Origin: Caballeronia pedi
GTDB taxonomy: Bacteria > Pseudomonadota > Gammaproteobacteria > Burkholderiales > Burkholderiaceae
Reading direction: 5' to 3'
Length of the DNA: 64,000 bases
NCBI RefSeq assembly: GCF_001544915.2
Contig: NZ_FCOE02000010.1
Coordinates: 1-64,000, forward strand
Made by a program: the position numbers and the translations under genes. The notes beneath the pieces were generated by a model. That model saw only the letters and a list, made by a program, of their open reading frames with translations, was not told the DNA's origin and searched no databases. Position 1 is the stretch's first letter. Each line of letters starts with the position of its first letter. Of the stretch, positions 54,454 to 62,882 are shown in pieces.

Positions 54454-55268
54454 TTCGTTTCCTCCGGCGGCACTTCCACGACTTCGCCGCCCAGCGCGAT
54501 CACGCCCTCGCGCAATACCTCGAAGGCCGCGTTCGCTTTCTCCGGATCGCCCTTCACGCCCAGATCGATGTGCGAGCGCGCGTAGAGCGCGCCGCGCGCC
54601 GCATCGCCGACGCTCGGCAGGCTGAAGGCGCGCACGCCTTCGAAATCGCGCTCGATCGTCACCATCAGCGGCGTGATGCGCGACTCCGGCAGGCCGAACA
54701 CGAGCAGCGAGCGCTCGACATGCGGGCTCGCGTGATGCAGATGCGCGTACTTCGTGTCGAGCACCCATTCGATCATCGGCCAGGCCATCACGGGAAAGCC
54801 CGGCACGAAGTGATGATCGCCGACGGAAAAGCCCGGAATCCGGTTGTAGCTGTTCGGAATGATCGACGCGCCCTGCGGGAACGTGCCCATGTTCAGCCGA
54901 TGCAGATTCTCCGGCGATTCCAGCTCGACCGGCTTGCCGGCCTGCGCGGCCGTTTCGCGGATGCGGGCGCGGATGAGTTCCGCCGCTTCCGGATGCAGCG
55001 CGAGCGGCACGCCGAGCGCCTGCGCCGCGCACTGGCGCGTGTGATCGTCCGGCGTCGCGCCGATGCCGCCCGTCGAGAACACGATATCGCCCGATGCGAA
55101 GGTACGCGCGAGCGTCGCGGTGATGCGCGCGGGATCGTCGCCGACGTATTCGGCCCAGTCGAGCGCCAGCCCGCGCGCGCTCAGCAATTCGATGATTTTC
55201 GGCAGATGCTTGTCGGTGCGGCGGCCGGACAAGATCTCGTCGCCGATGATGATGACGCCAATGCCCAT
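54450..55268 (-). CDS. CinA N-domain (MoaB/MogA-like) molybdopterin-binding-type protein
   Basis: A 272-residue protein with the MoCF-biosynthesis/CinA N-terminal domain (IGVIIIGDEILSGRRTDKHL, then FSTGGIGATPDDHTRQ) followed by a second CinA-like region. The C-terminal deamidase domain of full CinA (about 150 residues) is absent. In CinA this N-terminal part acts on nucleotides such as ADP-ribose; the role here is open. The ATG at 55268 is chosen at the domain edge. It is translationally coupled to cutC. Confidence 0.88.
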   Translation of the reverse strand: MGIGVIIIGDEILSGRRTDKHLPKIIELLSARGLALDWAEYVGDDPARITATLARTFASGDIVFSTGGIGATPDDHTRQCAAQALGVPLALHPEAAELIRARIRETAAQAGKPVELESPENLHRLNMGTFPQGASIIPNSYNRIPGFSVGDHHFVPGFPVMAWPMIEWVLDTKYAHLHHASPHVERSLLVFGLPESRITPLMVTIERDFEGVRAFSLPSVGDAARGALYARSHIDLGVKGDPEKANAAFEVLREGVIALGGEVVEVPPEETK

Positions 55269-55284
55269 GAAAGCCCCTTGATTC

Positions 55285-56136
55285 TTACAGTGAAACGTCG
55301 CGGGATTCGACCGTGATCGCCGGATAGCGCGGCTCGTTCGCGCGCACGCGCTCGAGCGCGTGCAGACAGTAATGCGCGAACCACAGCGCGGAAAACACGA
55401 GGATGAACGCATACGCCCAGATCGTCACGACGGCGACCACGGGAAACAGCGGTAGCAGCCACACCGACCATGCCCAGAGCATCGTCGGCACGGAACTCAG
55501 GAGGCCGCTCACGATGCCGATGCCTAGGAGCGGCCAGCGCGCGTCGCGCACGATCGCGCGGCGCTCGTCGGCGCTGGCGTGCAGCGCGAGCGCGTCGTAG
55601 GTCATCACGCGATAGGTCAGCCAGCCCCACAGCAGCGGCGGAATCAGCGCGAAGAACGGCGGAATCAGCCACAGAGGCAGCGTGACGACGAGCAGCACGA
55701 GGCACACGACCGTGGTCACGACCGAATGTCCGAGGCTGCCGTACCACGAGCCGCCGCGCCGTTCTTCGAGCGACGAATAATGGCCCTTCGGCTGGCGCGT
55801 GAGCAGCTTAATGACGCCGGGCATCGAAATCGTCGCGATCAGCAACAGCACCGTGACGACGATCAGCGGCACCGTCATGATGACGACGAGAAACGGCGCG
55901 ATCACCGCGTGCAGCGCCGAAAATCCGACCGCGTCGAAGAGCCGGTACATCGCGGTCGTGAGGGACCAGCCGTCGAGCCAGCTATTCGCCGCGCCGGTGA
56001 GCGTCTGCCAGAAAAACCAGAGGAGCGCGCCCCACACGACCGTGGCGACGCCGAAGGGCATCAGCGTCAGCCAGAGCATGCGCGGATGAAAGACGTTCGC
56101 GAGCGCGCGCACGAACGAACGCAGCAAGTCACTCAT
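55285..56136 (-). CDS. EI24/CysZ-family membrane protein
   Basis: A 283-residue inner-membrane protein with at least five hydrophobic segments, matching the EI24 (PF07264, CysZ-like) family. CysZ members transport sulfate, but beta-proteobacterial EI24 proteins have not been shown to. Typical segments are ANVFHPRMLWLTLMPFGVAT and LIPPLLWGWLTYRVMTYDAL. It lies 16 bp upstream of the CinA-like gene, so the three genes EI24-CinA-cutC look like an operon. Confidence 0.87.
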   Translation of the reverse strand: MSDLLRSFVRALANVFHPRMLWLTLMPFGVATVVWGALLWFFWQTLTGAANSWLDGWSLTTAMYRLFDAVGFSALHAVIAPFLVVIMTVPLIVVTVLLLIATISMPGVIKLLTRQPKGHYSSLEERRGGSWYGSLGHSVVTTVVCLVLLVVTLPLWLIPPFFALIPPLLWGWLTYRVMTYDALALHASADERRAIVRDARWPLLGIGIVSGLLSSVPTMLWAWSVWLLPLFPVVAVVTIWAYAFILVFSALWFAHYCLHALERVRANEPRYPAITVESRDVSL

Positions 56137-56214
56137 GCGTGATTCGTAGAAGAAGAAAGAAGAACCGACAGGATAAACCAGCGCCGCGCGCGGGCGCTGG
56201 TCTTGCGGGCAGGC

Positions 56215-57234
56215 TCAAACGGCCGCCGAGTTGTCCGATGCGGACGCGCCCGCGCGGCGTGCGGAAAGGCGCGCGGCAATGCGCTTGAATGCGAGCCAGT
56301 GCTGCTCGATGAAGCCATCGCCGTAATGGACCGCCGCCACGCCCGGCGCGCCGAGCTGGTCGCGTATGCCGGTGGGCTCGACGGTGCGGTCGAACGATGC
56401 CGAACGGAACAGGATGTCCCAGAACGAGAACAGCACGCCGAAGTTGCAGCCGTAGGTGGTGCCTTCGTGGCCGAAGCCGATCGCGTGATGGCGGCGATGA
56501 AACGCCGGACTCACGACAATCCGCTCGCCGAGCCAGCCGTAATGCAGACGGATGTTCGCGTGCTGCAGGCTCTGCATGAAATTGGTGATGGCGACGAGCA
56601 CGACGAACTGCGACGGCTCCACGCCGATCACGAGCGCGACGCACGCGAAGAAGCTCGCCTGCAGGATATCGTCGAGCAGATGGTTGCGGTCGTCGGTCCA
56701 GAGCGACATCTTCTGCTGGCTGTGATGCACCGCGTGCAATTCCCACCAGATGCCGATGCGATGCTCCAGCCGGTGATACCAGTAGCCGGCGAAATCGAGA
56801 ATCAGCAGATAGATGACGAAGGTGACGAGCGGCTGCGTCGTCACGCCCGGCCACAGGTTGTCGATCTCGAGATTCGGCACGTTATGGATGCGCAGCCAGC
56901 TTTGCATCGAATCGAAAAGCGGCTGGAACGTGAAGAAGAAAAACAGATTGAGAATGCCGAGCTTGACGATCCACGTGTAGAGCACGTCCACGCGCACGCC
57001 CTTGCGGTCCTTCCACGTTTCCGCGGGACGGAACGCTTCGAGCGGGCGCAGGAGCGCGTACATGGCGAGCACTTCCAGCACGCCGACGATCACCCAGTAG
57101 AGCGCGTCATAGGTGTCCTCGTCGTAGTCCATCATGCCGAACTTGAACAGCGCGGGCTGGACGACGTCGACATAGAGCAGCGTCTGCAGCCAGGAAACGA
57201 GCCCGTCGAGCGACAAAAGAATGGAATGAAACAT
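56215..57234 (-). CDS. Sterol desaturase/fatty acid hydroxylase family protein
   Basis: A 339-residue membrane protein of the FA-hydroxylase superfamily (PF04116). The di-iron histidine motifs are HRLEH, HAVHH and HRRHH, with another downstream His. About five membrane helices precede and surround them. Members hydroxylate or desaturate lipids; the substrate here is unknown. It is 78 bp upstream of the EI24 gene on the same strand. Confidence 0.92.
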   Translation of the reverse strand: MFHSILLSLDGLVSWLQTLLYVDVVQPALFKFGMMDYDEDTYDALYWVIVGVLEVLAMYALLRPLEAFRPAETWKDRKGVRVDVLYTWIVKLGILNLFFFFTFQPLFDSMQSWLRIHNVPNLEIDNLWPGVTTQPLVTFVIYLLILDFAGYWYHRLEHRIGIWWELHAVHHSQQKMSLWTDDRNHLLDDILQASFFACVALVIGVEPSQFVVLVAITNFMQSLQHANIRLHYGWLGERIVVSPAFHRRHHAIGFGHEGTTYGCNFGVLFSFWDILFRSASFDRTVEPTGIRDQLGAPGVAAVHYGDGFIEQHWLAFKRIAARLSARRAGASASDNSAAV

Positions 57235-57324
57235 GGTGCTCCGTGGTGCTGGGGCCGTCCGGTGCGCCGGCCTTTCCTCAATCGTAGTATAGGGCGCGGC
57301 GGGCGCCCCATACCCGTACCCCGC

Positions 57325-58338
57325 TTACGCCCCGTTGGGCGCCGTCACCGGTGCGCGGTTGTAGAAGTAGATGCCGTGCGGCGAGCGGCCCACCTTGATG
57401 GTTTCGATCAGCTTACGATTCGCCAGGTCGATCACGCCGACATGCTTCGCGAAGCGGAACGTAACCCACAGATACTTTTTGTCGGCGGAAAGTTCCATGT
57501 CGTCGGGGCCGGGCAGCAGACCGGTGATGTCGCCGACATTCGTGAGCGAGTCCTCGTCGATGATGCTGATCGTGTTCGCGACGCGGTTCGACACCAGCAC
57601 GTGCTTGCCATCGACCATCGAGCGGAAGTTGTGCGCGCCCTTGCCCGTCGTGATGGTCTTGACCACTTTCTGGTTGCGCCAGTCGACCACGGCCACGTAA
57701 TCCGCGCCCGTCATGCCGACGAGCAGAAATTTATCGCCCGGCGTGAGCCAGACGCCCGCGGGCACCTTGCCCACTTTCATCTTCCATTTCACTGTTTGCG
57801 TCGCGAGGTCGATCGCGGCGATTTCGCCGGATACCTGCAGCGAGATGAAGGCGGTCGTGCTGTCGTTGGTGAACGCGATATGGCTCGGCATCGTCGCGAG
57901 CGGCAGGCGCTTCGCGATGCTCAGGTTCTTGCCGTCGAAATGGTAGATGTCGAGGCGGTCGAGGCGCAGGCCCGTCGACACGAACCATTTCTTGTCGGGC
58001 GAAAAGCCGATCTGGTACGGATCCTCGATGTCCTGCACCCAGCGCTGCACACCGCCGGTTTTCGGATCGACGAACATCAGATTGTTCGAGACCGAATTCG
58101 CGACGATCAGCGATGAATTGTCCGGCGTCGGCATCAGGTGGTGCGGCTCCTTGCCGGTCGGCACGGTGCCGACGACCTGATGGGTGTTTTCGTCAATCAG
58201 GCTCAGCGTGGCTTCAGCCGAATTGAGCACGACGACGTTATTGGCGAGCGCCGCGGTGGCGATCAGTGCCGCGCCGGTGGCAAGCGCGGCGCGTGCCGCG
58301 GTTGCGCGGACACGGTTGAAACGGAAGAAATTGCGCAT
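57325..58338 (-). CDS. YVTN-type beta-propeller periplasmic protein
   Basis: A 337-residue exported protein with a signal peptide ending near AALA/NNVVV. The mature part is a beta-propeller of about seven YncE/YVTN-like blades, each with patterns such as TLSLIDENTHQVVGTVPTGK, PHHLMPTPDNSSLIVANSVS and GRSPHGIYFYNRAP. Such proteins bind DNA, metals or partner proteins in the periplasm, and some go with PQQ-dependent dehydrogenases. No such enzyme is adjacent. The ATG at 58338 begins the signal peptide. Confidence 0.88.
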   Translation of the reverse strand: MRNFFRFNRVRATAARAALATGAALIATAALANNVVVLNSAEATLSLIDENTHQVVGTVPTGKEPHHLMPTPDNSSLIVANSVSNNLMFVDPKTGGVQRWVQDIEDPYQIGFSPDKKWFVSTGLRLDRLDIYHFDGKNLSIAKRLPLATMPSHIAFTNDSTTAFISLQVSGEIAAIDLATQTVKWKMKVGKVPAGVWLTPGDKFLLVGMTGADYVAVVDWRNQKVVKTITTGKGAHNFRSMVDGKHVLVSNRVANTISIIDEDSLTNVGDITGLLPGPDDMELSADKKYLWVTFRFAKHVGVIDLANRKLIETIKVGRSPHGIYFYNRAPVTAPNGA

Positions 58339-58465
58339 GAAAAGTAGGCTTCGGAAGGCAGGCGTCATTGTAGAACGTTTGCTTCGCGCGGCGCGTTGAC
58401 CGGGTGCGGCTTTTTGCGCAATACGCTGGATCGGCGCAAGAAACGGCGCGCTTTTCAGCCGCCGC

Positions 58466-61400
58466 CTAGCGCTGCATCGATTCCCAGACCTTGTGAAGGC
58501 GTTTCACCGAAACCGGCATCGGCGTGCGCAATTCCTGCGCGAACAGCGACACGCGCAGTTCTTCCAGCAGCCATCGATACTCGGACAGGCGCGCGTCCGC
58601 GACCCCGCCGCGTTGCGACATCGCGCGCTGATAGTGCTGCGCGAGCGGTTGCAGATCGGCGAGCAGGCGCGCGTCGCGGGAAGGATCGGCCTTGAGCTTG
58701 TCGATGCGCAGGCCGATTCCCTTCAGATAGCGCGGAAAGTGCGCGAGTTGCACGTACGGCGTTTCGATGACGAAGCGCTTGCCGATGAGCGCATTCAGCT
58801 GCGCCTGCAAGTCCGCGTACGCCGATGTGAACGATTTCGCCTGCGCCAGCTTTTTCCCCAACGCCGCATATTCGGCGAGAATCGTGCCGACGAGCCGCGC
58901 GATTTCCTGCGCGAGCAGCGTGAGACGGCCTTTCGCGGCGTCGCGGCGGGCGTGGAAGGTGGCGTCGTCGTCGGGGAGCGGGTCTTGCAGGCACGCCCGA
59001 TCGAGCGCCGTGTCGACGATCTGATCGCGCAGTTCGTCGGCGGTGCCGAGCGCCATGTATTGCATCGACATTTCGCGCAGGCCAGGCAGGTTCTTCTCCA
59101 GATAGCGGATCGGCTCGCGCAACTGCAGCGCGAACAGCCGCCGCAACCCCGCGCGATGGATGCGCGCCGCTTCTTCGGGCGAATCGAACACTTCGACATC
59201 GCAATGCGTGCCGCGATCGACGAGCGCCGGATAGCCGAATAGCGTCTGCCCGCGTCGGCGGATTTCCAGCAGTTCGGGCAGCTTGCCGAAGTTCCACGTC
59301 GTGAGGTTTTCGTAGAGCGCGGTGCCGGACGAGGTTTCGCCGGACGGCTGCTGCGCGGGCGGCGCGTTCGTTTCGCCAGAAAGCGCATCGAGCGCGACGC
59401 TCGCCGCCGCCGATGTCAGCTTCTGGAATTGTTGCTGCGCCTGACCGCCGAGTTCCGCGCGCAGTTGCGCGAGATTGCGGCCCATCGCGAGCTGGCGGCC
59501 GTGCTCGTCGATCACCTTGAAGTTCATGAACAGGTGCGCGGGCAGCGTTTCCAGCTTGAAATCGGCGTTTTTCACGGCGATTTGCGTCTGCTCGCGAATA
59601 TCGGCGATCAGCGAATCGACCAGCGCGCCCGCGCCGAACTTCGGCCCGCCATGACGTTGGGCGAAACCCGCCGCGTATTCCGGCAACGGCACGACGTGGC
59701 GGCGCAGTTTCTGCGGCAACGACTTCAGCAGCAGTTGCGCCTTCTCCTTGATCATGCCCGGCACGAGCCATTCGACGCGGCGCGCATCGACCTGATTCAG
59801 GCCGTACAGCGGCACCGCAAGCGTCACGCCGTCGCGCGGCGAGCCCGGCTCGAAGTGATATGTCAGCGCCATCTCGATGCCCGACATCGTCATGCGCTTC
59901 GGGAACAGATCGGTCGTGACGCCGGCGGCCTCGTGGCGCATCAGGTCGTCGCGAGAGAGGAACAGCAGCTTCTCGTTGCCCGCCTTTTTCTGCTCGTCGC
60001 GATACCAGCGCTCGAACGCCGCGCCCGTCCACATGCCCTCGGGAATCAGCGAATCGTAAAACCCGTAGATGAGTTCATCGTCGACGAGCACGTCCTGGCG
60101 GCGCGACTTGTGCTCCAGTTGCTCGATATCGGCGACCAGCTTGCGGTTGTGCGCGAAGAACGGCAGACGCGTGTCGAATTCGCCTTCGACGAGCGCGCCG
60201 CGAATGAACAGCTCACGCGCATATTTCGCGTCCTGCTGGCCGTAGCTCACGCGCCGGCGCGCGTAGACCGTCAGCCCGTAGAGCGTCGCGCGCTCGTACG
60301 CGACGACCTGCGCGGCCTTCTTCTCCCAGTGCGCGTCGGACAGCGATTTCTTCAGCAAATGCGCGCCGACCGTTTCGAGCCATTCCGGCTCGATCTTCGC
60401 GATCGTGCGCGCGTACAGCCGGCTCGTCTCGACGAGTTCCCCCGCCATCACCCAGCGCCCCGCTTTCTTCAGCAGCGCGGAACCCGGCCACAGGTAGAAC
60501 TTGATGCCGCGCGCGCCGAGATAATGCGGCTCGTCGTCGGCTTTCAGTCCGACATTGCCGAGCAGGCCCGTCAAAAGCGACAGATGCACCTGCTCGAAAG
60601 TCGCTTCGGATTCGTTCAGACGCCAGCCGTGTTCGCGCACGACCGTCAGCAATTGCGAATGCACATCGCGCCATTCGCGCAGCCGCAGATGCGACAGGAA
60701 ATTCGCGCGGCAGGCATCGGTGAGTTGCTTGTTCGATTTCTTGTGCGCGACGGCGTCCTCGAACCACTTCCAGATGCGCGTCCATTGCAGGAATTCGGAG
60801 CGCTCGTCGACGAACTGGCGATGCGCCTGATCCGCCTGCTCCTGCGCCTCGATCGGCCGGTCGCGCGGATCCTGCACCGACACCGCCGAGGCGATGATCA
60901 GCACTTCCTTCAGCGCGTGATGATCGCGCGCGGCGAGAATCATGCGGCCGACGCGCGGATCGAGCGGCAGGCGCGCGAGTTCGCGGCCGAGCGGCGTGAG
61001 CGCGTTGTCGTCGTCGACGGCGCCGAGTTCGTTCAACAGTTGATAGCCGTCCGCGATCGCGCGTCCCGGCGGCGGCTCGATGAACGGAAAGGTTTCGATC
61101 GCCGTCAGATGCAGCGATTTCATCCGCAGAATGACCGCCGCCAGCGACGAGCGCAGGATTTCCGGATCGGTGAAGCGCGGCCGCGCCTGGAAATCCGCTT
61201 CGTCGTAAAGACGGATGCACACGCCGTCCGCGACGCGCCCGCAGCGGCCCGCGCGCTGGTTCGCCGCCGCCTGCGACACCGGCTCGATCTGCAACTGCTC
61301 GACCTTGTTGCGATACGAATAGCGCTTCACGCGCGCCATGCCGGTATCGACGACATAGCGGATGCCCGGCACCGTCAGCGACGTTTCCGCGACGTTGGTC

Positions 61401-62860
61401 GCCAGCACGATACGCCGCGCGTTCGACGGCCTGAACACGCGCTCCTGCTCCTGCGCGGAGAGACGCGCGAAGAGCGGCAGGATTTCCGTGTGCGGCGGGT
61501 GATGCTTGCGAAGCGCCTCGGCGGCGTCGCGAATCTCGCGCTCGCCGGGCAGGAACACGAGCACGTCGCCGGGGCCGACGCGGCACAGATCGTCGACGGC
61601 ATCGACGATGGCTTCCATCAGATCGCGATCGGCCTTGCGATCGTTGCGCCTCGGCAGCGTGCCTTGCGCGTTCTTGATCGCCTCGCTTTCTTCCTCGATC
61701 GGCTGATAGCGCACTTCCACCGGATACAGCCGCCCGCTCACCTCGATCACGGGCGCGGGTTTGTCGTCGCGGCCGAAATGGCGCGCGAAGCGCTCGGCGT
61801 CGATGGTCGCGGACGTGACGATCAGCTTCAGATCCGGGCGCTTCGGTAGGATTTCCTTCAGATAGCCGAGCAGAAAGTCGATGTTGAGGCTGCGTTCGTG
61901 CGCCTCGTCGATGATGATCGTGTCGTAGGCCTTCAGCAGCGGATCGGTCTGCGTTTCCGCGAGCAGGATGCCGTCGGTCATCAGCTTGACCGACGCGCCC
62001 GGCGCGAGATTGTCCGTGAAGCGCACCTTGTAGCCGACCACTTCGCCGAACGGCGTGCCGAGTTCTTCCGCGATGCGCCTTCCGGTGGCCGAAGCCGCGA
62101 TGCGGCGCGGCTGCGTATGGCCGATCAGCCCGCTGCCGCCCGCGCCGAGACCGCGTCCGAGCGCGAGGCAGATTTTCGGGAGCTGGGTGGTCTTGCCCGA
62201 GCCGGTTTCGCCGCTGACGATCACCACCTGATTCGCCGCGATCGCGCGCGCAATTTCCTCGCATCGGCCGGAAACCGGAAGCGCTTCGGGGAACGTGACT
62301 GGCGGAACGGGATTCGGCGTGACGATGCGTGGCGCGCGAGGCTGCCGTGGTTCGCGTGGTTCGCGTGGTTCGGCCGGGCGTTCGCTTCGCTGCTCGACGA
62401 CAGGTCGCGGCGGTCGTGCGATATCCGGTTTGCGCGCTTCGGCAGGACTTTTTTGTGCAGCGCGCTCGACGCGCGGCGGACGATTCCCCTGCTCGCGCCG
62501 GGTGTCATCGCGTTTCGGGCGCGCTGGTGCAGCAGGCGGCGCGGGCGGCGGCGTCACATCGCGCGGTTTCGGCGCACGCTGAACGGATTGCGGCTCACTC
62601 GGTTGCGATCGAGGTTGAGTGGGCTTCGGCTGTGCAGCCGCCGCTGCGGCCGCTTTTCCGCCCGCAAACCGCCGCGCGGCGAGTTCCTTCTTGCTCAATC
62701 CCGCCGTTTCGCCGGACGCGCCCGCGCCCTCACCCGCCTGCGCGTCGCGCAGCAGATTTTCGCGCAGCTTTTGCAACTGCTCGCGCGTGTCGAGGGCTTG
62801 ATCGGCGGATTGCGGCTTGCCCGGCTGGTTGGGGCGTGCGGGTCGGGAAACATTCGGCAT
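58466..62860 (-). CDS. hrpA: ATP-dependent RNA helicase HrpA
   Basis: A 1464-residue DEAH-box helicase, longer than E. coli HrpA (about 1300). A Pro/Arg/Lys-rich disordered extension occupies residues 1-190. Walker A GETGSGKTTQLPK is near 216 and DEAH (IIDEAHERSLNIDFLL) near 318; motif VI is QRAGRCGRV. HA2, OB-fold and the HrpA-type C-terminal DUF3418 region follow. HrpA acts on mRNA and on stalled ribosomes. The start codon lies only 22 bp from that of divergent argA. Confidence 0.95.
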   Translation of the reverse strand: MPNVSRPARPNQPGKPQSADQALDTREQLQKLRENLLRDAQAGEGAGASGETAGLSKKELAARRFAGGKAAAAAAAQPKPTQPRSQPSEPQSVQRAPKPRDVTPPPAPPAAPARPKRDDTRREQGNRPPRVERAAQKSPAEARKPDIARPPRPVVEQRSERPAEPREPREPRQPRAPRIVTPNPVPPVTFPEALPVSGRCEEIARAIAANQVVIVSGETGSGKTTQLPKICLALGRGLGAGGSGLIGHTQPRRIAASATGRRIAEELGTPFGEVVGYKVRFTDNLAPGASVKLMTDGILLAETQTDPLLKAYDTIIIDEAHERSLNIDFLLGYLKEILPKRPDLKLIVTSATIDAERFARHFGRDDKPAPVIEVSGRLYPVEVRYQPIEEESEAIKNAQGTLPRRNDRKADRDLMEAIVDAVDDLCRVGPGDVLVFLPGEREIRDAAEALRKHHPPHTEILPLFARLSAQEQERVFRPSNARRIVLATNVAETSLTVPGIRYVVDTGMARVKRYSYRNKVEQLQIEPVSQAAANQRAGRCGRVADGVCIRLYDEADFQARPRFTDPEILRSSLAAVILRMKSLHLTAIETFPFIEPPPGRAIADGYQLLNELGAVDDDNALTPLGRELARLPLDPRVGRMILAARDHHALKEVLIIASAVSVQDPRDRPIEAQEQADQAHRQFVDERSEFLQWTRIWKWFEDAVAHKKSNKQLTDACRANFLSHLRLREWRDVHSQLLTVVREHGWRLNESEATFEQVHLSLLTGLLGNVGLKADDEPHYLGARGIKFYLWPGSALLKKAGRWVMAGELVETSRLYARTIAKIEPEWLETVGAHLLKKSLSDAHWEKKAAQVVAYERATLYGLTVYARRRVSYGQQDAKYARELFIRGALVEGEFDTRLPFFAHNRKLVADIEQLEHKSRRQDVLVDDELIYGFYDSLIPEGMWTGAAFERWYRDEQKKAGNEKLLFLSRDDLMRHEAAGVTTDLFPKRMTMSGIEMALTYHFEPGSPRDGVTLAVPLYGLNQVDARRVEWLVPGMIKEKAQLLLKSLPQKLRRHVVPLPEYAAGFAQRHGGPKFGAGALVDSLIADIREQTQIAVKNADFKLETLPAHLFMNFKVIDEHGRQLAMGRNLAQLRAELGGQAQQQFQKLTSAAASVALDALSGETNAPPAQQPSGETSSGTALYENLTTWNFGKLPELLEIRRRGQTLFGYPALVDRGTHCDVEVFDSPEEAARIHRAGLRRLFALQLREPIRYLEKNLPGLREMSMQYMALGTADELRDQIVDTALDRACLQDPLPDDDATFHARRDAAKGRLTLLAQEIARLVGTILAEYAALGKKLAQAKSFTSAYADLQAQLNALIGKRFVIETPYVQLAHFPRYLKGIGLRIDKLKADPSRDARLLADLQPLAQHYQRAMSQRGGVADARLSEYRWLLEELRVSLFAQELRTPMPVSVKRLHKVWESMQR

Positions 62861-62870
62861 AGCGTCGCAT

Positions 62871-62876
62871 TATAAT
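62871..62876 (+). promoter_or_regulatory. -10 element seven bases before argA
   Basis: A perfect TATAAT lies so close to the argA ATG (62883) that transcription would start at or next to the first codon. The hrpA start is just 10 bp to the left. Confidence 0.5.
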
Positions 62877-62882
62877 CCCGGG

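Noticed and set aside
59429..61849. An 806-codon plus-strand ORF opposite hrpA
   Set aside because: Its product is Arg/Ala/His-rich with no domain, and it mirrors the codon pattern of hrpA.
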